A DNA stretch of 64,000 nucleotides, taken from positions 62,001 through 126,000 of the forward strand of contig JADGAV010000001.1 in NCBI GenBank assembly GCA_015231825.1. The letters run 5' to 3'. Of the stretch, positions 34,500 to 43,793 are shown piece by piece; within the stretch, counting starts at the first letter, position 1, and every line of letters starts with the position of its first letter. Below the pieces are notes generated by a model. That model made no database searches. It had not been told where the DNA came from and saw only the letters and a program-made list of their open reading frames with translations. The translations under genes were made by a program, and so were the position numbers. Origin of the DNA: SAR324 cluster bacterium (GTDB taxonomy: Bacteria; SAR324; NAC60-12).

Positions 34500-35021
34500 T
34501 TAGGCAGCCAGAGCGGCCAGAAGCGGTTTGACGGCATTTTCTGCAATCTCGCGGATTTCCTCATCAGTCCTGTCCTGAATTGGATGGGGAACAAAGACTA
34601 CGGCGGGATCGTATCCCAATGCCGCGGACTGACTGGTTACAGCACTCTCAAATTCACTGGACGCAATAAAAACTCCAGGGATTCCCCGATTTTCCAAATC
34701 AACAATATCATGCACACTGCATGATGTACAGGAACCTCAATCTGCAAGGGCTTCGATGACCACATCACATTCGGTGCTGATCGCTTGTTTTGTTTCTATC
34801 GGCGCAACCCGTGCGAAGGTGGGTTTCCGGTATCTTTTTACCTGCATTCCTTTCCGGATCAGGATGGATTCAAGATGGTCCAAAAGGACACTCCCCCGGG
34901 CTTTGGAAATATCCAGCAGGCCAACCGTCAAATTTTTCAGACTTTTAGGACGAGGAAGACGGTCGCGCTTTTGCGGAGTTCGCTCCGAAGTGGGATCCAG
35001 TAAAATTTGTTTTTCGTTCAT
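34500..35021 (-). CDS. UGSC-family selenoprotein (UGA read as selenocysteine)
   Basis: 173 codons with one in-frame TGA (34739-34737). Upstream lies 94 residues ending VVIEALAD, and downstream GSCTSCSVHDIVDLENRG in the same frame, giving the signature U95-G-S-C98 that defines the UGSC (seleno)protein family, plus a further Cys101. Without recoding the gene would be split into two fragments, the second lacking a start and ribosome site. A stem-loop of bacterial SECIS type follows the UGA (34707-34725). The ribosome site AAGGAG lies before the ATG, which overlaps the preceding stop codon (ATGA). The reaction is unknown; a thiol/selenol redox role is inferred from the motif and from the thioredoxin-domain partner encoded next to it. 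Confidence 0.88.
34707..34739 (-). promoter_or_regulatory. Bacterial SECIS-like element after UGA codon
   Basis: On the coding strand, 11 nt after the UGA codon (34737-34739), ATCATGC pairs perfectly with GCATGAT around the 5-nt loop AGUGU (arms 34719-34725 and 34707-34713). The loop begins 18 nt after the UGA and has G as its second base, fitting the known bacterial SECIS distance (about 16-37 nt) and loop-G rule. It would recruit SelB. Confidence 0.7.
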
Positions 35022-36511
35022 AGTTTTATCTCCTTACTTACAGGAATACTGCCAACAGGGCCAGAGGCGACCCATGCACCGATAATTGCGGAAAACATCC
35101 CCGCATTTCCTCCAACGCGGACAATCTCAAGACCGTCACCCTGCCTGAATTTGGGAACCGTCTGAATACCTTCTTCTGGATTTCCAGCGGTGCTGCCTTT
35201 CTTCTCTTGAAAGACCCCGTGAGGATTGAGAGAGGGAATTCCTTCCGCATTCCCGTCGACGCCTCGAAGCATTTCGTGGAGTGGAATCTCCAACATTCGA
35301 TTGAGTTCTTCCTTGAGCCTGGCTTTGGACCAACCTGCGTTTTCAAATACTCGGCTGTGTTCTGGAGAAACCAACAGCAGGGCTCCCATTTGAGGAATTT
35401 TGTAGTGGGCAACAGTCCTGAGGGAGTGTGCAAAAGTGCTTGCCAGGGATTCGGGGTTACGGGATTGCTGGTCCATCATTCCCTGGAGTCCTTCACCTGC
35501 GAAGAGTGTTACTGTAGAAGTCCCTTTCTTGAAACCCCGGGATTCGGAAAGAGATTCCCATGAAGAAGCTTCCAAATTTTCGGCAAAACAATAGGTGTAC
35601 TTGCCAGGATTTCCCATCGTTGCCCGGTCGATTTCTCCAGGACGGCCTCCACCGACATTGCGGATAATCAACTGCAAAGCCCGTCCGATGGTGGCATTGG
35701 CTCGGTTTCCCTGACCGAGTGCATTCATACCGGAATTCATCCCAATCGCTTTGGCTGCGGGACCGCTCACAATGACGACCGGACCGGAAAAATAGGTGGT
35801 GCAGAGCAAGCCGTGCATGCAGAATTCTTCGATCAGTGCAGCTTCCACTGTGCTCAAAATCACGGGCATGTATTCGGGTTTGCAGCCAGCCATCACGGCA
35901 TTGATTGCAATTTTTTCAACAGTACAGGGCACTCCATCAGGAGGCATTGTACCAACAATTTCATCCGGAGCACGATGGGTACCCTGCAGCATCCGAAGCA
36001 CCCTGATCTCGGTCGGAGGAACGACAGGCAGTCCATCGGTCCAGCCTCGCTCGAAACATGCCTCGATTTCATCTTCCATAGCTGCCACTTCAATTTTCCG
36101 GGCAGTCATGGCAGTATTGCCAAAAAGCAGGGTCAGTTTCTCAGCAATTCCCGGTTCGACACTCAATGAACCGCATCCCGGGCGAAAATCCGGCAGATCT
36201 GCCCCCAAAGTCCTGATTCCGGTGAAGGCTTGCCACTCCTCTTTATGCCACCCCACCAATCGTCCAACTTCGCGCCCGTCATCAAAGCGAATCAGCGTCG
36301 GAACTGTTTCAATGTTCAGTCGAAATGAATTTTCCAAACCAGTGTCTTCAATCACACGGTCAATTCCGGGAGGAAATGCTGGATCATCCTGAGTGTAAAT
36401 TGTCAGCGGGATGTCGCTGGCTTCCAGTTCATGATAGACAGGCTCAATCAGCGTGCAGGTCGGACAGTCGTGTTTACTGACGATAATCAGGCCGTTAGGG
36501 AATGGAGTCAT
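35018..36511 (-). CDS. Thioredoxin-domain protein associated with UGSC selenoprotein
   Basis: 497 residues. Residues 1-105 form a thioredoxin/glutaredoxin-like domain with the redox motif CPTC at about 16-19 and VPTLIRFDDGREVGR near 75. The remaining 390 residues form a domain I do not recognise by function; it begins EIEACFERGWTDGLPVVPPTE near 155 and includes glycine- and cysteine-rich stretches such as NSGMNALGQGNRANA near 265. Proteins of this type are found beside UGSC genes. The stop codon overlaps the UGSC start (ATGA), so the two are translationally coupled. First gene of the operon; a weak site (AAGAGAT) precedes the ATG. Confidence 0.78.
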   Translation of the reverse strand: MTPFPNGLIIVSKHDCPTCTLIEPVYHELEASDIPLTIYTQDDPAFPPGIDRVIEDTGLENSFRLNIETVPTLIRFDDGREVGRLVGWHKEEWQAFTGIRTLGADLPDFRPGCGSLSVEPGIAEKLTLLFGNTAMTARKIEVAAMEDEIEACFERGWTDGLPVVPPTEIRVLRMLQGTHRAPDEIVGTMPPDGVPCTVEKIAINAVMAGCKPEYMPVILSTVEAALIEEFCMHGLLCTTYFSGPVVIVSGPAAKAIGMNSGMNALGQGNRANATIGRALQLIIRNVGGGRPGEIDRATMGNPGKYTYCFAENLEASSWESLSESRGFKKGTSTVTLFAGEGLQGMMDQQSRNPESLASTFAHSLRTVAHYKIPQMGALLLVSPEHSRVFENAGWSKARLKEELNRMLEIPLHEMLRGVDGNAEGIPSLNPHGVFQEKKGSTAGNPEEGIQTVPKFRQGDGLEIVRVGGNAGMFSAIIGAWVASGPVGSIPVSKEIKL

Positions 36512-36736
36512 AAATATCTCTTAAAGAGTATGAAGAACTGCCGATATATTTCAATGAAAAATGAAATTCCAGTCGCGAGCAGAAGCTCACTTGAAATAGC
36601 AATATTTGAGGAACTTATCAACTGATTTCACGGGCTTTGCCTTTAAAGTCCCGAGAAAAATCTAACTCCGGACCGGTCGTTTAAGCGCAAACAGCGAAGC
36701 TGACAAAAGAACTTTTAGACCTGTTTCACTTTTAAC

Positions 36737-37222
36737 TCAACAGGAATCAATCTGGTATCCCAGCATCTCGTCTCCATCGAAAAGAAAACGACCACTGAAA
36801 GATTTCCCTTCAAGCATCATAGGCATCCAGAGATGATCATCGGCCCACATTTTTTCGTATGGAATTTCATGAACAGAGACCCAGAAAGGATCAGCCTCTT
36901 CAGTTTCTTGAGGGACACCTTCACAGTCGGATGCCAAAAATGCATAACCATGGAGGGAGTATCCATCGACAAATTGAAAACGCAGCTCTCCCAACTGCTG
37001 GATTCCTTTTGGAGTGACGCAAATTTCTTCCTGGACTTCCCTTACCGCACACTCAATAGGAGTTTCCCCTTTTTCAATTCGTCCTCCAGGACCGCTGATC
37101 TTTCCAACGCCCATACCCATTTTTCGGTGAATCATCAGGATCTTTGCATTCCGGACAATGAAAACCTGGGTCGCTCGGTCTTTTGCTGTCCAGTTTTTCC
37201 AATCGATATCCTCAAATTTCAT
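36737..37222 (-). CDS. NUDIX hydrolase
   Basis: 161-residue nucleotide hydrolase with the NUDIX box GGRIEKGETPIECAVREV then QEEI (about 46-68), the catalytic REVQEE intact; the final glycine of the consensus is replaced. The context GKISGPGGRIEKGET and the C-terminal WVSVHEIPYEKMWADDHLW resemble MTH1-type 8-oxo-dGTP or related nucleotide pyrophosphatases. It is alone and upstream of the selenoprotein operon on the same strand, 225 bp away. Confidence 0.88.
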   Translation of the reverse strand: MKFEDIDWKNWTAKDRATQVFIVRNAKILMIHRKMGMGVGKISGPGGRIEKGETPIECAVREVQEEICVTPKGIQQLGELRFQFVDGYSLHGYAFLASDCEGVPQETEEADPFWVSVHEIPYEKMWADDHLWMPMMLEGKSFSGRFLFDGDEMLGYQIDSC

Positions 37223-37633
37223 GGCTGGTCCGGGGGATTCGGTATTACGCTGCCTCGTGAATAAAAATGCTTATTCGGCGATCTGGAATGGTTTTTGTTC
37301 AATTTACCAAAAAAGTGTCAGGCGCTGATCGTACCTTCCCGTATGATGACTTTCAAGAACAAATTATTACTGCGTTTTTTCAGTATCATACAGCAGGTAC
37401 TGTCTCCGTTCAATTTCAGTCTGGGTTCATTAAACCTTTGTGATTTTTTGGTTGTTATGACACCATTGACCCTGCAGAGGACGGCAGAAAAAGGACTTTA
37501 TGAAACTTGATGAAGGAATCATCTGAAAGGTTAAAAAAGCGGGGCGGGGATGGCACGAGAGAAGTGCTTTTGCCCGGATGACTATTCTTGAAACAATGAC
37601 CAATCAGTAAACGGTTTGAGGAGGAATTTGGCA
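37223..37633. other. Divergent intergenic region
   Basis: About 410 bp between the NUDIX and aldehyde dehydrogenase genes. Short frames here lack ribosome sites and coding character. I see no RNA gene or repeat; it must hold the promoter of the aldehyde dehydrogenase cluster. Confidence 0.5.
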
Positions 37634-39055
37634 ATGAAGGTGTATGACAAGATTTTCATTAATGGCAGTTGGGTTCCCAGTGTGGGCAGTGAAAGCATCG
37701 AAGTGCTCAACCCGTCAACAGAAGAAGTTGCCGGAAAAGTACCGCTGTGTGTGGTTGAGGATGTGAACCGTGCAGTCAGAGCCGCCAATGATGCTTTTGA
37801 AGGATGGTCCGGCACTTCAGTCGCTCAACGCGCTGAAATGATCCAGGCCATTGCAGATTGCATGGGAAAGCGGATGGATGAATTGGCGAAACTCATTGCC
37901 ACTGAAATGGGAATGCCTCTAGCCATGGCGAAAATGATTCAGGCGGGACTGCCTTTCACGATCATGGGATCCTTCGCAAAAATTGCCTCTGAGTTTGAAT
38001 TTGAACAAACAATCGGCAACTCTCTGGTGATCAAAGAAGCCGTTGGGGTCTGCGGATTTATAACTCCCTGGAACTATCCCCTGCACCAGATTGTCGGGAA
38101 GGTTGCCCCAGCTTTGGCTGCCGGTTGTACCATGGTGCTCAAACCCAGTGAAATTGCTCCACTGAATGCCTTTTTCCTGGCTGAAGTGATGGATGAAATT
38201 GGCTTACCTGCTGGCGTCTTCAATTTGGTCAACGGTTTTGGCACGGAGATCGGGGAAGCCATTGCGGCACATCCGGACATTGACATGGTTTCATTTACCG
38301 GTTCCACACGAGCGGGGATTCGAGTGGCTGAATTGGCCTCCAATTCGGTCAAAAGAATTACCCAGGAATTGGGAGGGAAGTCAGCCAACATTATTCTGGA
38401 AGATGTTCCTGATTTTGCGAAAGCGGTTTCCAAAGGAGTACAGGATTGCTACCTCAATTCGGGGCAAACCTGCTCTGCATTGACGCGAATGCTGGTCCCC
38501 CAAAATCGGCAGAAAGAGGCCATGGAAGCGGCCAAAGCAGCAGCCGAAAAGTTTTCTGTGGGAAATGCCCTGGCAGAAGGCTCCAAGCTCGGACCTCTGG
38601 TCTCTGCCGCGCAGCGAGAAAGGGTGATTGGATATATCAAAAAAGGGATTGAAGAGGGGGCCACGCTTGTTACAGGTGGTCCGGAACGACCGGAGGGCCT
38701 GGAAAAGGGGTTTTTTGTAAAACCTACTGTTTTTGCCGATGTTCGGCGAGATATGACCATTGCGCAGGAAGAAATATTTGGACCAGTACTTGCGATTATT
38801 CCTTATAAGGATCTTGATGAAGCGGTTTCAATCGCCAATGACAGCCGGTATGGATTATCGGGAGGGGTTTGGGCCGCCGATCCGGAAAAGGCAAAACAGA
38901 TTGCTCGGAGACTAAGAACCGGTCAAGTCGCAATCAATGGAGGACGCTTCAATCCCCTTGCCCCATTTGGCGGGTTTAAAAAGTCCGGTAATGGGCGGGA
39001 ATTTGGTCCCATTGGGCTTGAAGAGTATTTAGAAGTAAAGTCCCTACAGCTATGA
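37634..39055 (+). CDS. Aldehyde dehydrogenase
   Basis: 473-residue NAD(P)-dependent enzyme oxidising an aldehyde to its acid. ATG 37634 is used because GAGGAGGAA lies 8 nt upstream (an upstream TTG at 37616 sits within that site). Catalytic Glu is in ELGGKSANI near 247, catalytic Cys in [11 protein letters not shown] near 281, and [16 protein letters not shown] and PFGGFKKSG are present. It heads a same-strand set with a thiamine-diphosphate enzyme (20 bp downstream), HAD hydrolase and CoA transferase. It may oxidise the aldehyde released by the decarboxylase-type enzyme. Confidence 0.94.
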   Translation: MKVYDKIFINGSWVPSVGSESIEVLNPSTEEVAGKVPLCVVEDVNRAVRAANDAFEGWSGTSVAQRAEMIQAIADCMGKRMDELAKLIATEMGMPLAMAKMIQAGLPFTIMGSFAKIASEFEFEQTIGNSLVIKEAVGVCGFITPWNYPLHQIVGKVAPALAAGCTMVLKPSEIAPLNAFFLAEVMDEIGLPAGVFNLVNGFGTEIGEAIAAHPDIDMVSFTGSTRAGIRVAELASNSVKRITQELGGKSANIILEDVPDFAKAVSKGVQDCYLNSGQTCSALTRMLVPQNRQKEAMEAAKAAAEKFSVGNALAEGSKLGPLVSAAQRERVIGYIKKGIEEGATLVTGGPERPEGLEKGFFVKPTVFADVRRDMTIAQEEIFGPVLAIIPYKDLDEAVSIANDSRYGLSGGVWAADPEKAKQIARRLRTGQVAINGGRFNPLAPFGGFKKSGNGREFGPIGLEEYLEVKSLQL

Positions 39056-39077
39056 GATTGAATTAAAAGGATGGGTG

Positions 39078-40628
39078 ATGAACGGTGCTGAAATCCTGAT
39101 GACCACTGCACTTGAGTCGGGGATCAAAGTTTGCTTTTCCAATCCAGGAACCACAGAAATGCCTCTGCTTGCCGCATTGGATTCAACTCCGGGAATGCGT
39201 GGGGTGCTGGGAATGTTCGAGGGAGTTTGTACCGGTGCTGCCGATGGGTACGGGAGGATGAAAGATAGTCCTGCTATGACCCTGCTTCATTTAGGACCCG
39301 GACTGGGGAATGGACTCGCAAATCTGCACAATGCAAGGCGAGCTGACACTCCAATTGTCAACCTGATCGGGGACCATGCTACCTGGCATCTCGCAGCAGA
39401 TGCCCCGTTGACAATGGATATTGAAAGTATCGCCAAAACGGTGGGAGTCACCCAAAGGCTTGATTGTCTTGAAACCCTCTCCCAGTCCACAGCCGATGCG
39501 GTTCATTCAGCTATGAGTGGACAAGTTGTCAGTCTGATTGTTCCTCACGACGTCCAGTGGTCTGAAGCGCAAGGATTGGAAATTGCCTCTCCAACTGCTT
39601 CCCGGGCAAACATCAATGCTGATTCAGTCGCTGAAGCAGCAAAAATTTTAAATGACTCCTCCAATGCACTGCTGCTGTTAGGAGGTGCGGCATTGAGGAA
39701 AGAAGGTCTGAAATTTGTAGAAAAAATTCAGGAAAAAACAGGTTGTGCCTTACTCGCAGAAACATTTCCTTCGCATTTTGAAAGAGGTGCTGGGTCACAG
39801 CAAATCGATAGACTTCCCTACTTTCCTGAAAAAGCGATCGACGTTTTGTCTCGTTATGAGTGTATTGTTTCTGCTGGAGCTCCGCTTCCTGTTTCCTTTT
39901 TTGCTTATCAGGGAATGCCGAGTTTTCTGATAAACGAACAACAAAAGTTTGCTTCTTTAGAAAGCTCCCCGCGTGCGATCCCGCTCGCCCTGGAACATTT
40001 GGAGGATGCTTTACTGAAAAAAGGTCATGACCGGCGGATCGCCCAAAATCAGTTTAAGAACCCTGAATTGCCACAAGGGGAACTGAGCGGGAAAAAAGTC
40101 TCTTATATTCTGGCGGCCATGCAGCCTGACAATGCCATTATCGTTGATGAAAGCGTGACATCCGGAGGTGCCTATTATCAAAGCAGTGCGACAGCAATGC
40201 CCCACAGTTTGATCACCCTGACCGGAGGTGCGATTGGCTACGGAATGCCTTGTGCCACGGGAGCGGCAATTGCGTGCCCGGACCGTCCTGTTTTTGATTT
40301 CCAGGCAGACGGCAGCGCAATGTATACTATTCAGGCACTCTGGACGCAGGCTCGAGAGGGTCTGGATGTCACCACCTTACTGTGTTCCAACAGAAACTAC
40401 AATATTCTGCAAATGGAATATAAAAGGGCCGGCTACCGGCACATGGGAGAAAAGGCCCGTGCGCTCACAGAGTTGGATAATCCTTTCCTGGACTGGGTCG
40501 GTATCAGCAAAGGGATGGGAGTTCCGGCTGTTTCTGTTGATAGTGCCGAAAGCCTGGTCACGGCTCTCAAAATTGCGATTGAGGAACCGGGACCCCATTT
40601 GATTGAAATCCCACTGCCTGTCCGCTGA
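39078..40628 (+). CDS. Thiamine-diphosphate enzyme, acetolactate synthase large-subunit-like
   Basis: 516-residue enzyme of the acetohydroxyacid synthase/benzoylformate decarboxylase superfamily. The activating Glu is E48 in GMFEGVCTGAADGYGRM; the diphosphate/Mg motif runs from FQADGSAMYT near 415 to CSNRNYNIL near 440, a variant of GDG...NN. It has the HLGPGLGNGLANLHNARRA segment of the non-biosynthetic IlvB-like branch, without an ilvN partner. Directly behind aldehyde dehydrogenase, so 2-oxoacid decarboxylation followed by aldehyde oxidation is plausible. ATG 39078 has AAAAGG 7 nt upstream. Confidence 0.88.
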   Translation: MNGAEILMTTALESGIKVCFSNPGTTEMPLLAALDSTPGMRGVLGMFEGVCTGAADGYGRMKDSPAMTLLHLGPGLGNGLANLHNARRADTPIVNLIGDHATWHLAADAPLTMDIESIAKTVGVTQRLDCLETLSQSTADAVHSAMSGQVVSLIVPHDVQWSEAQGLEIASPTASRANINADSVAEAAKILNDSSNALLLLGGAALRKEGLKFVEKIQEKTGCALLAETFPSHFERGAGSQQIDRLPYFPEKAIDVLSRYECIVSAGAPLPVSFFAYQGMPSFLINEQQKFASLESSPRAIPLALEHLEDALLKKGHDRRIAQNQFKNPELPQGELSGKKVSYILAAMQPDNAIIVDESVTSGGAYYQSSATAMPHSLITLTGGAIGYGMPCATGAAIACPDRPVFDFQADGSAMYTIQALWTQAREGLDVTTLLCSNRNYNILQMEYKRAGYRHMGEKARALTELDNPFLDWVGISKGMGVPAVSVDSAESLVTALKIAIEEPGPHLIEIPLPVR

Positions 40629-40771
40629 TGGCAGGTTTGCGCAGCCGACATTCAACTAGAAATTTTGCGGCAGCAAAATGATGCAGGTGCCTGTCAAAAG
40701 CTCAGCAAGGCCCTTATCTGGCAAGCAATAAGCATTCTGAAATTCTGAAATACAATTCGAGCGCAAACAAA

Positions 40772-41425
40772 ATGGTCAAAGCGATTTTCTGGGATTTTGG
40801 CGGGGTATTGACTACCAGTCCTTTTGATGCCTTCAATCGATATGAACGAGCACATCAGATTCCTGAAAATACCATCCGGAAGATCAATTCAAAAAACCCT
40901 GAAAACAATGCATGGGCCCGTTTTGAAAACAGTCAGATCAGTCTCGACGAATTTGACGCTGCCTTTGCCGATGAATCGTCACAGGAGGGATTTAGTATAA
41001 GGGGTCGGACGGTGATTGAATTATTATCAGGCAAGCTTGTCCCGGAAATGGTAGACGTCTTGCGACGCTGCAAAATGCATTATAAAAATGCCTGTCTGAC
41101 CAATAACGTGAAGGCGGGTGCAGGAGCTGCGATGCAATCTTCTGAGTCTCGTGCTGCAGAGGTCAGGCGAGTGATGGAATTGTTTGATGTTGTGATTGAA
41201 TCCAGCAAAATCGGCATCCGTAAACCGGATCCGAAGTTTTATCAAATTGCATGTGAAAAATTGTCACTGGATCCGAAAGATGTGATCTATCTTGACGATC
41301 TTGGAATTAACCTCAAACCCGCAAAAAAGATGGGAATGATTACCATCAAGGTTTTGAATCCCCGACAGGCGATTGCAGCATTGCAAACACATCTGCCCAT
41401 CCCTATAAGCGGCTTCCAAAACTAA
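40772..41425 (+). CDS. HAD-family hydrolase (epoxide hydrolase N-terminal/ACAD10-like)
   Basis: 217-residue HAD protein. Motif I is D8-F-G in IFWDFGGVLTTS, the second Asp replaced by Gly, as in the epoxide-hydrolase N-terminal and ACAD10 groups; motif II CLTNN is near 112, the lysine in IRKPDPKFY near 152, and motif IV YLDDLGIN near 170. RFENSQISLDEFDAAF matches the ACAD10 HAD cap. Loss of the second Asp suggests weak or altered phosphatase activity. It lies between the thiamine enzyme and CoA transferase on the same strand. Confidence 0.85.
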   Translation: MVKAIFWDFGGVLTTSPFDAFNRYERAHQIPENTIRKINSKNPENNAWARFENSQISLDEFDAAFADESSQEGFSIRGRTVIELLSGKLVPEMVDVLRRCKMHYKNACLTNNVKAGAGAAMQSSESRAAEVRRVMELFDVVIESSKIGIRKPDPKFYQIACEKLSLDPKDVIYLDDLGINLKPAKKMGMITIKVLNPRQAIAALQTHLPIPISGFQN

Positions 41426-41585
41426 TTTCATGAACATTTTTATTGCCTGTTTTGAGAAATCATGTTTGTTGAACAAACCGGTATACCGCTATAAAAAGAA
41501 TTGGGATGCCCGATGAGGGGTTTGATCTGTCCATTGCTTTTGTCCGAATGGTGGCCGGACGGTAAAACAATTGAAAGGGAGCAAG

Positions 41586-42770
41586 ATGGGTGCAGTCTTG
41601 GATGGAATACGAGTCCTGGATTTTGGACGTTACATTGCCGGACCTTTTTGTGCAGCATTGCTGGGTGATTTTGGTGCGGAAGTAATCCGAATTGAAAAAG
41701 TCAAAGGAAGTGAAGACCGTTATGTGGCTCCGATCAATGAGGCGGGTGAAGGGGCGTTGTATATGCAAATGGGTCGCAACAAACTGGGGATGACATTGAA
41801 TCCGATGAAACCGGAAGGGAGAGAAATTGTTAAAAAACTGGTCAAAACTGCTGATGTGGTAGTGGCCAATTTGCCCCCCGATACTTTGACCGAAATGGGA
41901 TTGGACTATGAAAGTCTTCGGGCACTTAAATCGGACATTATTCTGACGACAGCTTCTGCATTCGGGTCAGGAGGCCCTTACAGCAACAGGGTAGGGTTTG
42001 ATGGGCTCGGTCAGGCGATGTCTGGGCAAATGCACATGACCGGACCGGAAGATCATCCTATGAAATCTTATGTACCTTACGTCGACTTTGGAACTGCTTC
42101 TTTGAGCGCTTTCGGAACGCTGGCCGCTTTGATGGAACGTCAAAAAACTGGAAAGGGTCAAATGGTGGAAGGTTCCCTTTTGAACACAGCTTTGACTTTT
42201 GCCAATACATTGCTGATTGAGCAAAGTGTAATACAGGCCAATCGGGTGGCTTCGATGAACCGTTCCCAAGGCTCGGCACCGGCAGATACCTTTCAAACGA
42301 AAGATGGCTGGGTTTTGGTGCATACCGTTGGGCAACCGCTCTTTGAACGCTGGGTCAAATTGATGGGAGAGGATCATTGGCTGGAAGATTCCCGGATGCA
42401 GCATGATCAGTTGCGGGGAGATCATGGTGAGATTATCAGTGAAAGATTAGCCGCATGGTGTTTGGAACGAAGCAGCGCCGAAGTGCTTGCTGCCTTTGAG
42501 GAAGCGCGCCTTCCCGCTGGCCCGGTGCTGACGCAGCAGGAAGTTTTGGATGACCCTCATGTCCGTGCAAAAGGGCTGCTTAAACCGGTGGACTATCCCG
42601 GACTAGTCAGCCCGGCACCGGTAATGGACACTCCGGTTTCACTCTCAGAAAGCCCTGGCGGGATCCGGAGGCGTGCCCCAACCCTTGGAGAACACACCCG
42701 GCAAATTCTCGATGAACTGGGTTACAGCTCAGAAGAAATCAATGAATTGCACCAAAAAAGAGTGGTTTGA
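41586..42770 (+). CDS. CaiB/BaiF family (class III) CoA transferase
   Basis: 394-residue CoA transferase moving CoA between carboxylic acids. The start GIRVLDFGRYIAGPFCAALLGDFGAEV is the family signature; the catalytic Asp is D167 in PYVDFGTA. ATG 41586 has AAGGGAG just upstream and is preferred over a TTG at 41571. Acid activation here would follow oxidation by the aldehyde dehydrogenase, making a short catabolic route to an acyl-CoA. Substrate not determinable. Confidence 0.92.
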   Translation: MGAVLDGIRVLDFGRYIAGPFCAALLGDFGAEVIRIEKVKGSEDRYVAPINEAGEGALYMQMGRNKLGMTLNPMKPEGREIVKKLVKTADVVVANLPPDTLTEMGLDYESLRALKSDIILTTASAFGSGGPYSNRVGFDGLGQAMSGQMHMTGPEDHPMKSYVPYVDFGTASLSAFGTLAALMERQKTGKGQMVEGSLLNTALTFANTLLIEQSVIQANRVASMNRSQGSAPADTFQTKDGWVLVHTVGQPLFERWVKLMGEDHWLEDSRMQHDQLRGDHGEIISERLAAWCLERSSAEVLAAFEEARLPAGPVLTQQEVLDDPHVRAKGLLKPVDYPGLVSPAPVMDTPVSLSESPGGIRRRAPTLGEHTRQILDELGYSSEEINELHQKRVV

Positions 42771-42794
42771 TCCGAGTTTACAAGGGGTAAATTC

Positions 42795-42824
42795 TTGACA
42801 AGCTGATCTCCCTTGGGATAAATT
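42795..42824 (+). promoter_or_regulatory. Candidate sigma70-type promoter for the coxDE-like pair
   Basis: Perfect TTGACA (42795-42800), an 18-nt spacer and TAAATT (42819-42824), about 107 bp before the MoxR-like gene. Confidence 0.38.
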
Positions 42825-42930
42825 GCAGGTTTGCTAATTACGAGCATATTCACGGTAGGGATCTAATATTTTCGATTACTAATTTTCAATCCAACACGAA
42901 AGACGGTTCATAACGTTCGAGGAGTTAAAT

Positions 42931-43761
42931 ATGGAGTTCAAGGGCTCAGAGAAATACTATCTCAACCCAGATTTAGGAATGATTGTCGACATGGCTGTGA
43001 AGATGGAAAAACCGCTTCTGCTCACAGGGGAGCCTGGAACCGGCAAAACTCAGCTAGCCTTTGAAATCAGTAAATCCCTCAATATGGGCATTGAAGTGCT
43101 GAGGGCAAAATCCACTATCAAAGGAGAAGAAGTCTGCTATACCCAGGACACGGTTTTGCGTCTGAACGACGCACGCTTCGGAGCCGGAGAATCGAAAAGA
43201 AACATCAATGAGTTTTATGACTATGTAATGTGGGGTCCGATTGGGCGTGCTTTCAACAGCGAGTCCCGAGTGGTCCTGCTGCTTGATGAAATCGATAAAA
43301 CCGAATCAGACATCCAGGACAACCTGCTGGATGTACTGGAAGAATGCGAGTTCACGATCCGTGAGGTCAATGATATAATCAAAGCTAAAATCAGGCCCGT
43401 GATTGTTATCACGTCGAACGCCAAAAGAGAACTTTCGGATCCTTTCCTCAGACGTTGTTTTTGCCATCACATTGCTTTTCCGAAACCGGATGAGATGGAA
43501 AAAATTGTAAAACTCCATTTCCCGGATGTTGATGCCGGGCTCTTGGAGGCGGCCATGAAAATATTTTATGATTTACGTGAACGAGGCTATGAAAAGCCCC
43601 CGGCAACCGGGGAACTTTTGAACTGGCTTGAAGCCCTGCAGATTTCAGGAAAATTTCCTGATGATGCGAACAATATTTCCTATTTGGGAACACTGCTGAA
43701 GCGGACCAACGATATTCTTGCCTACCGGAGAGCAGAAAGAAGCCCTCATAAACGTTGGTAG
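42931..43761 (+). CDS. CoxD-like MoxR AAA+ ATPase
   Basis: 276-residue ATPase: Walker A GEPGTGKT at 33-40, Walker B VVLLLDEIDKTE near 110, sensor VIVITSNAKRELSDPFLRRCF near 150. The short N-terminus and the sequence are of the CoxD/MoxR type that matures CO dehydrogenase-family and other metalloenzymes with a VWA partner. GAGGAG precedes the ATG. The VWA gene follows after 32 bp. No CO dehydrogenase subunit is in the window. Confidence 0.9.
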   Translation: MEFKGSEKYYLNPDLGMIVDMAVKMEKPLLLTGEPGTGKTQLAFEISKSLNMGIEVLRAKSTIKGEEVCYTQDTVLRLNDARFGAGESKRNINEFYDYVMWGPIGRAFNSESRVVLLLDEIDKTESDIQDNLLDVLEECEFTIREVNDIIKAKIRPVIVITSNAKRELSDPFLRRCFCHHIAFPKPDEMEKIVKLHFPDVDAGLLEAAMKIFYDLRERGYEKPPATGELLNWLEALQISGKFPDDANNISYLGTLLKRTNDILAYRRAERSPHKRW

Positions 43762-43793
43762 TTCCTACTTGCACCTTGATAAAATAAGATACA

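Noticed and set aside
34500..34715. Independent 71-residue gene after the UGA
   Set aside because: It would start at a GTG inside the SECIS-like stem with no ribosome site, and its frame continues the upstream gene across the UGA. I treat it as the C-terminal part of the selenoprotein.
35796..36392. 198-codon plus-strand frame opposite the thioredoxin-domain gene
   Set aside because: Opposite strand of a gene with clear domain matches; Ser/Pro-rich shadow composition.
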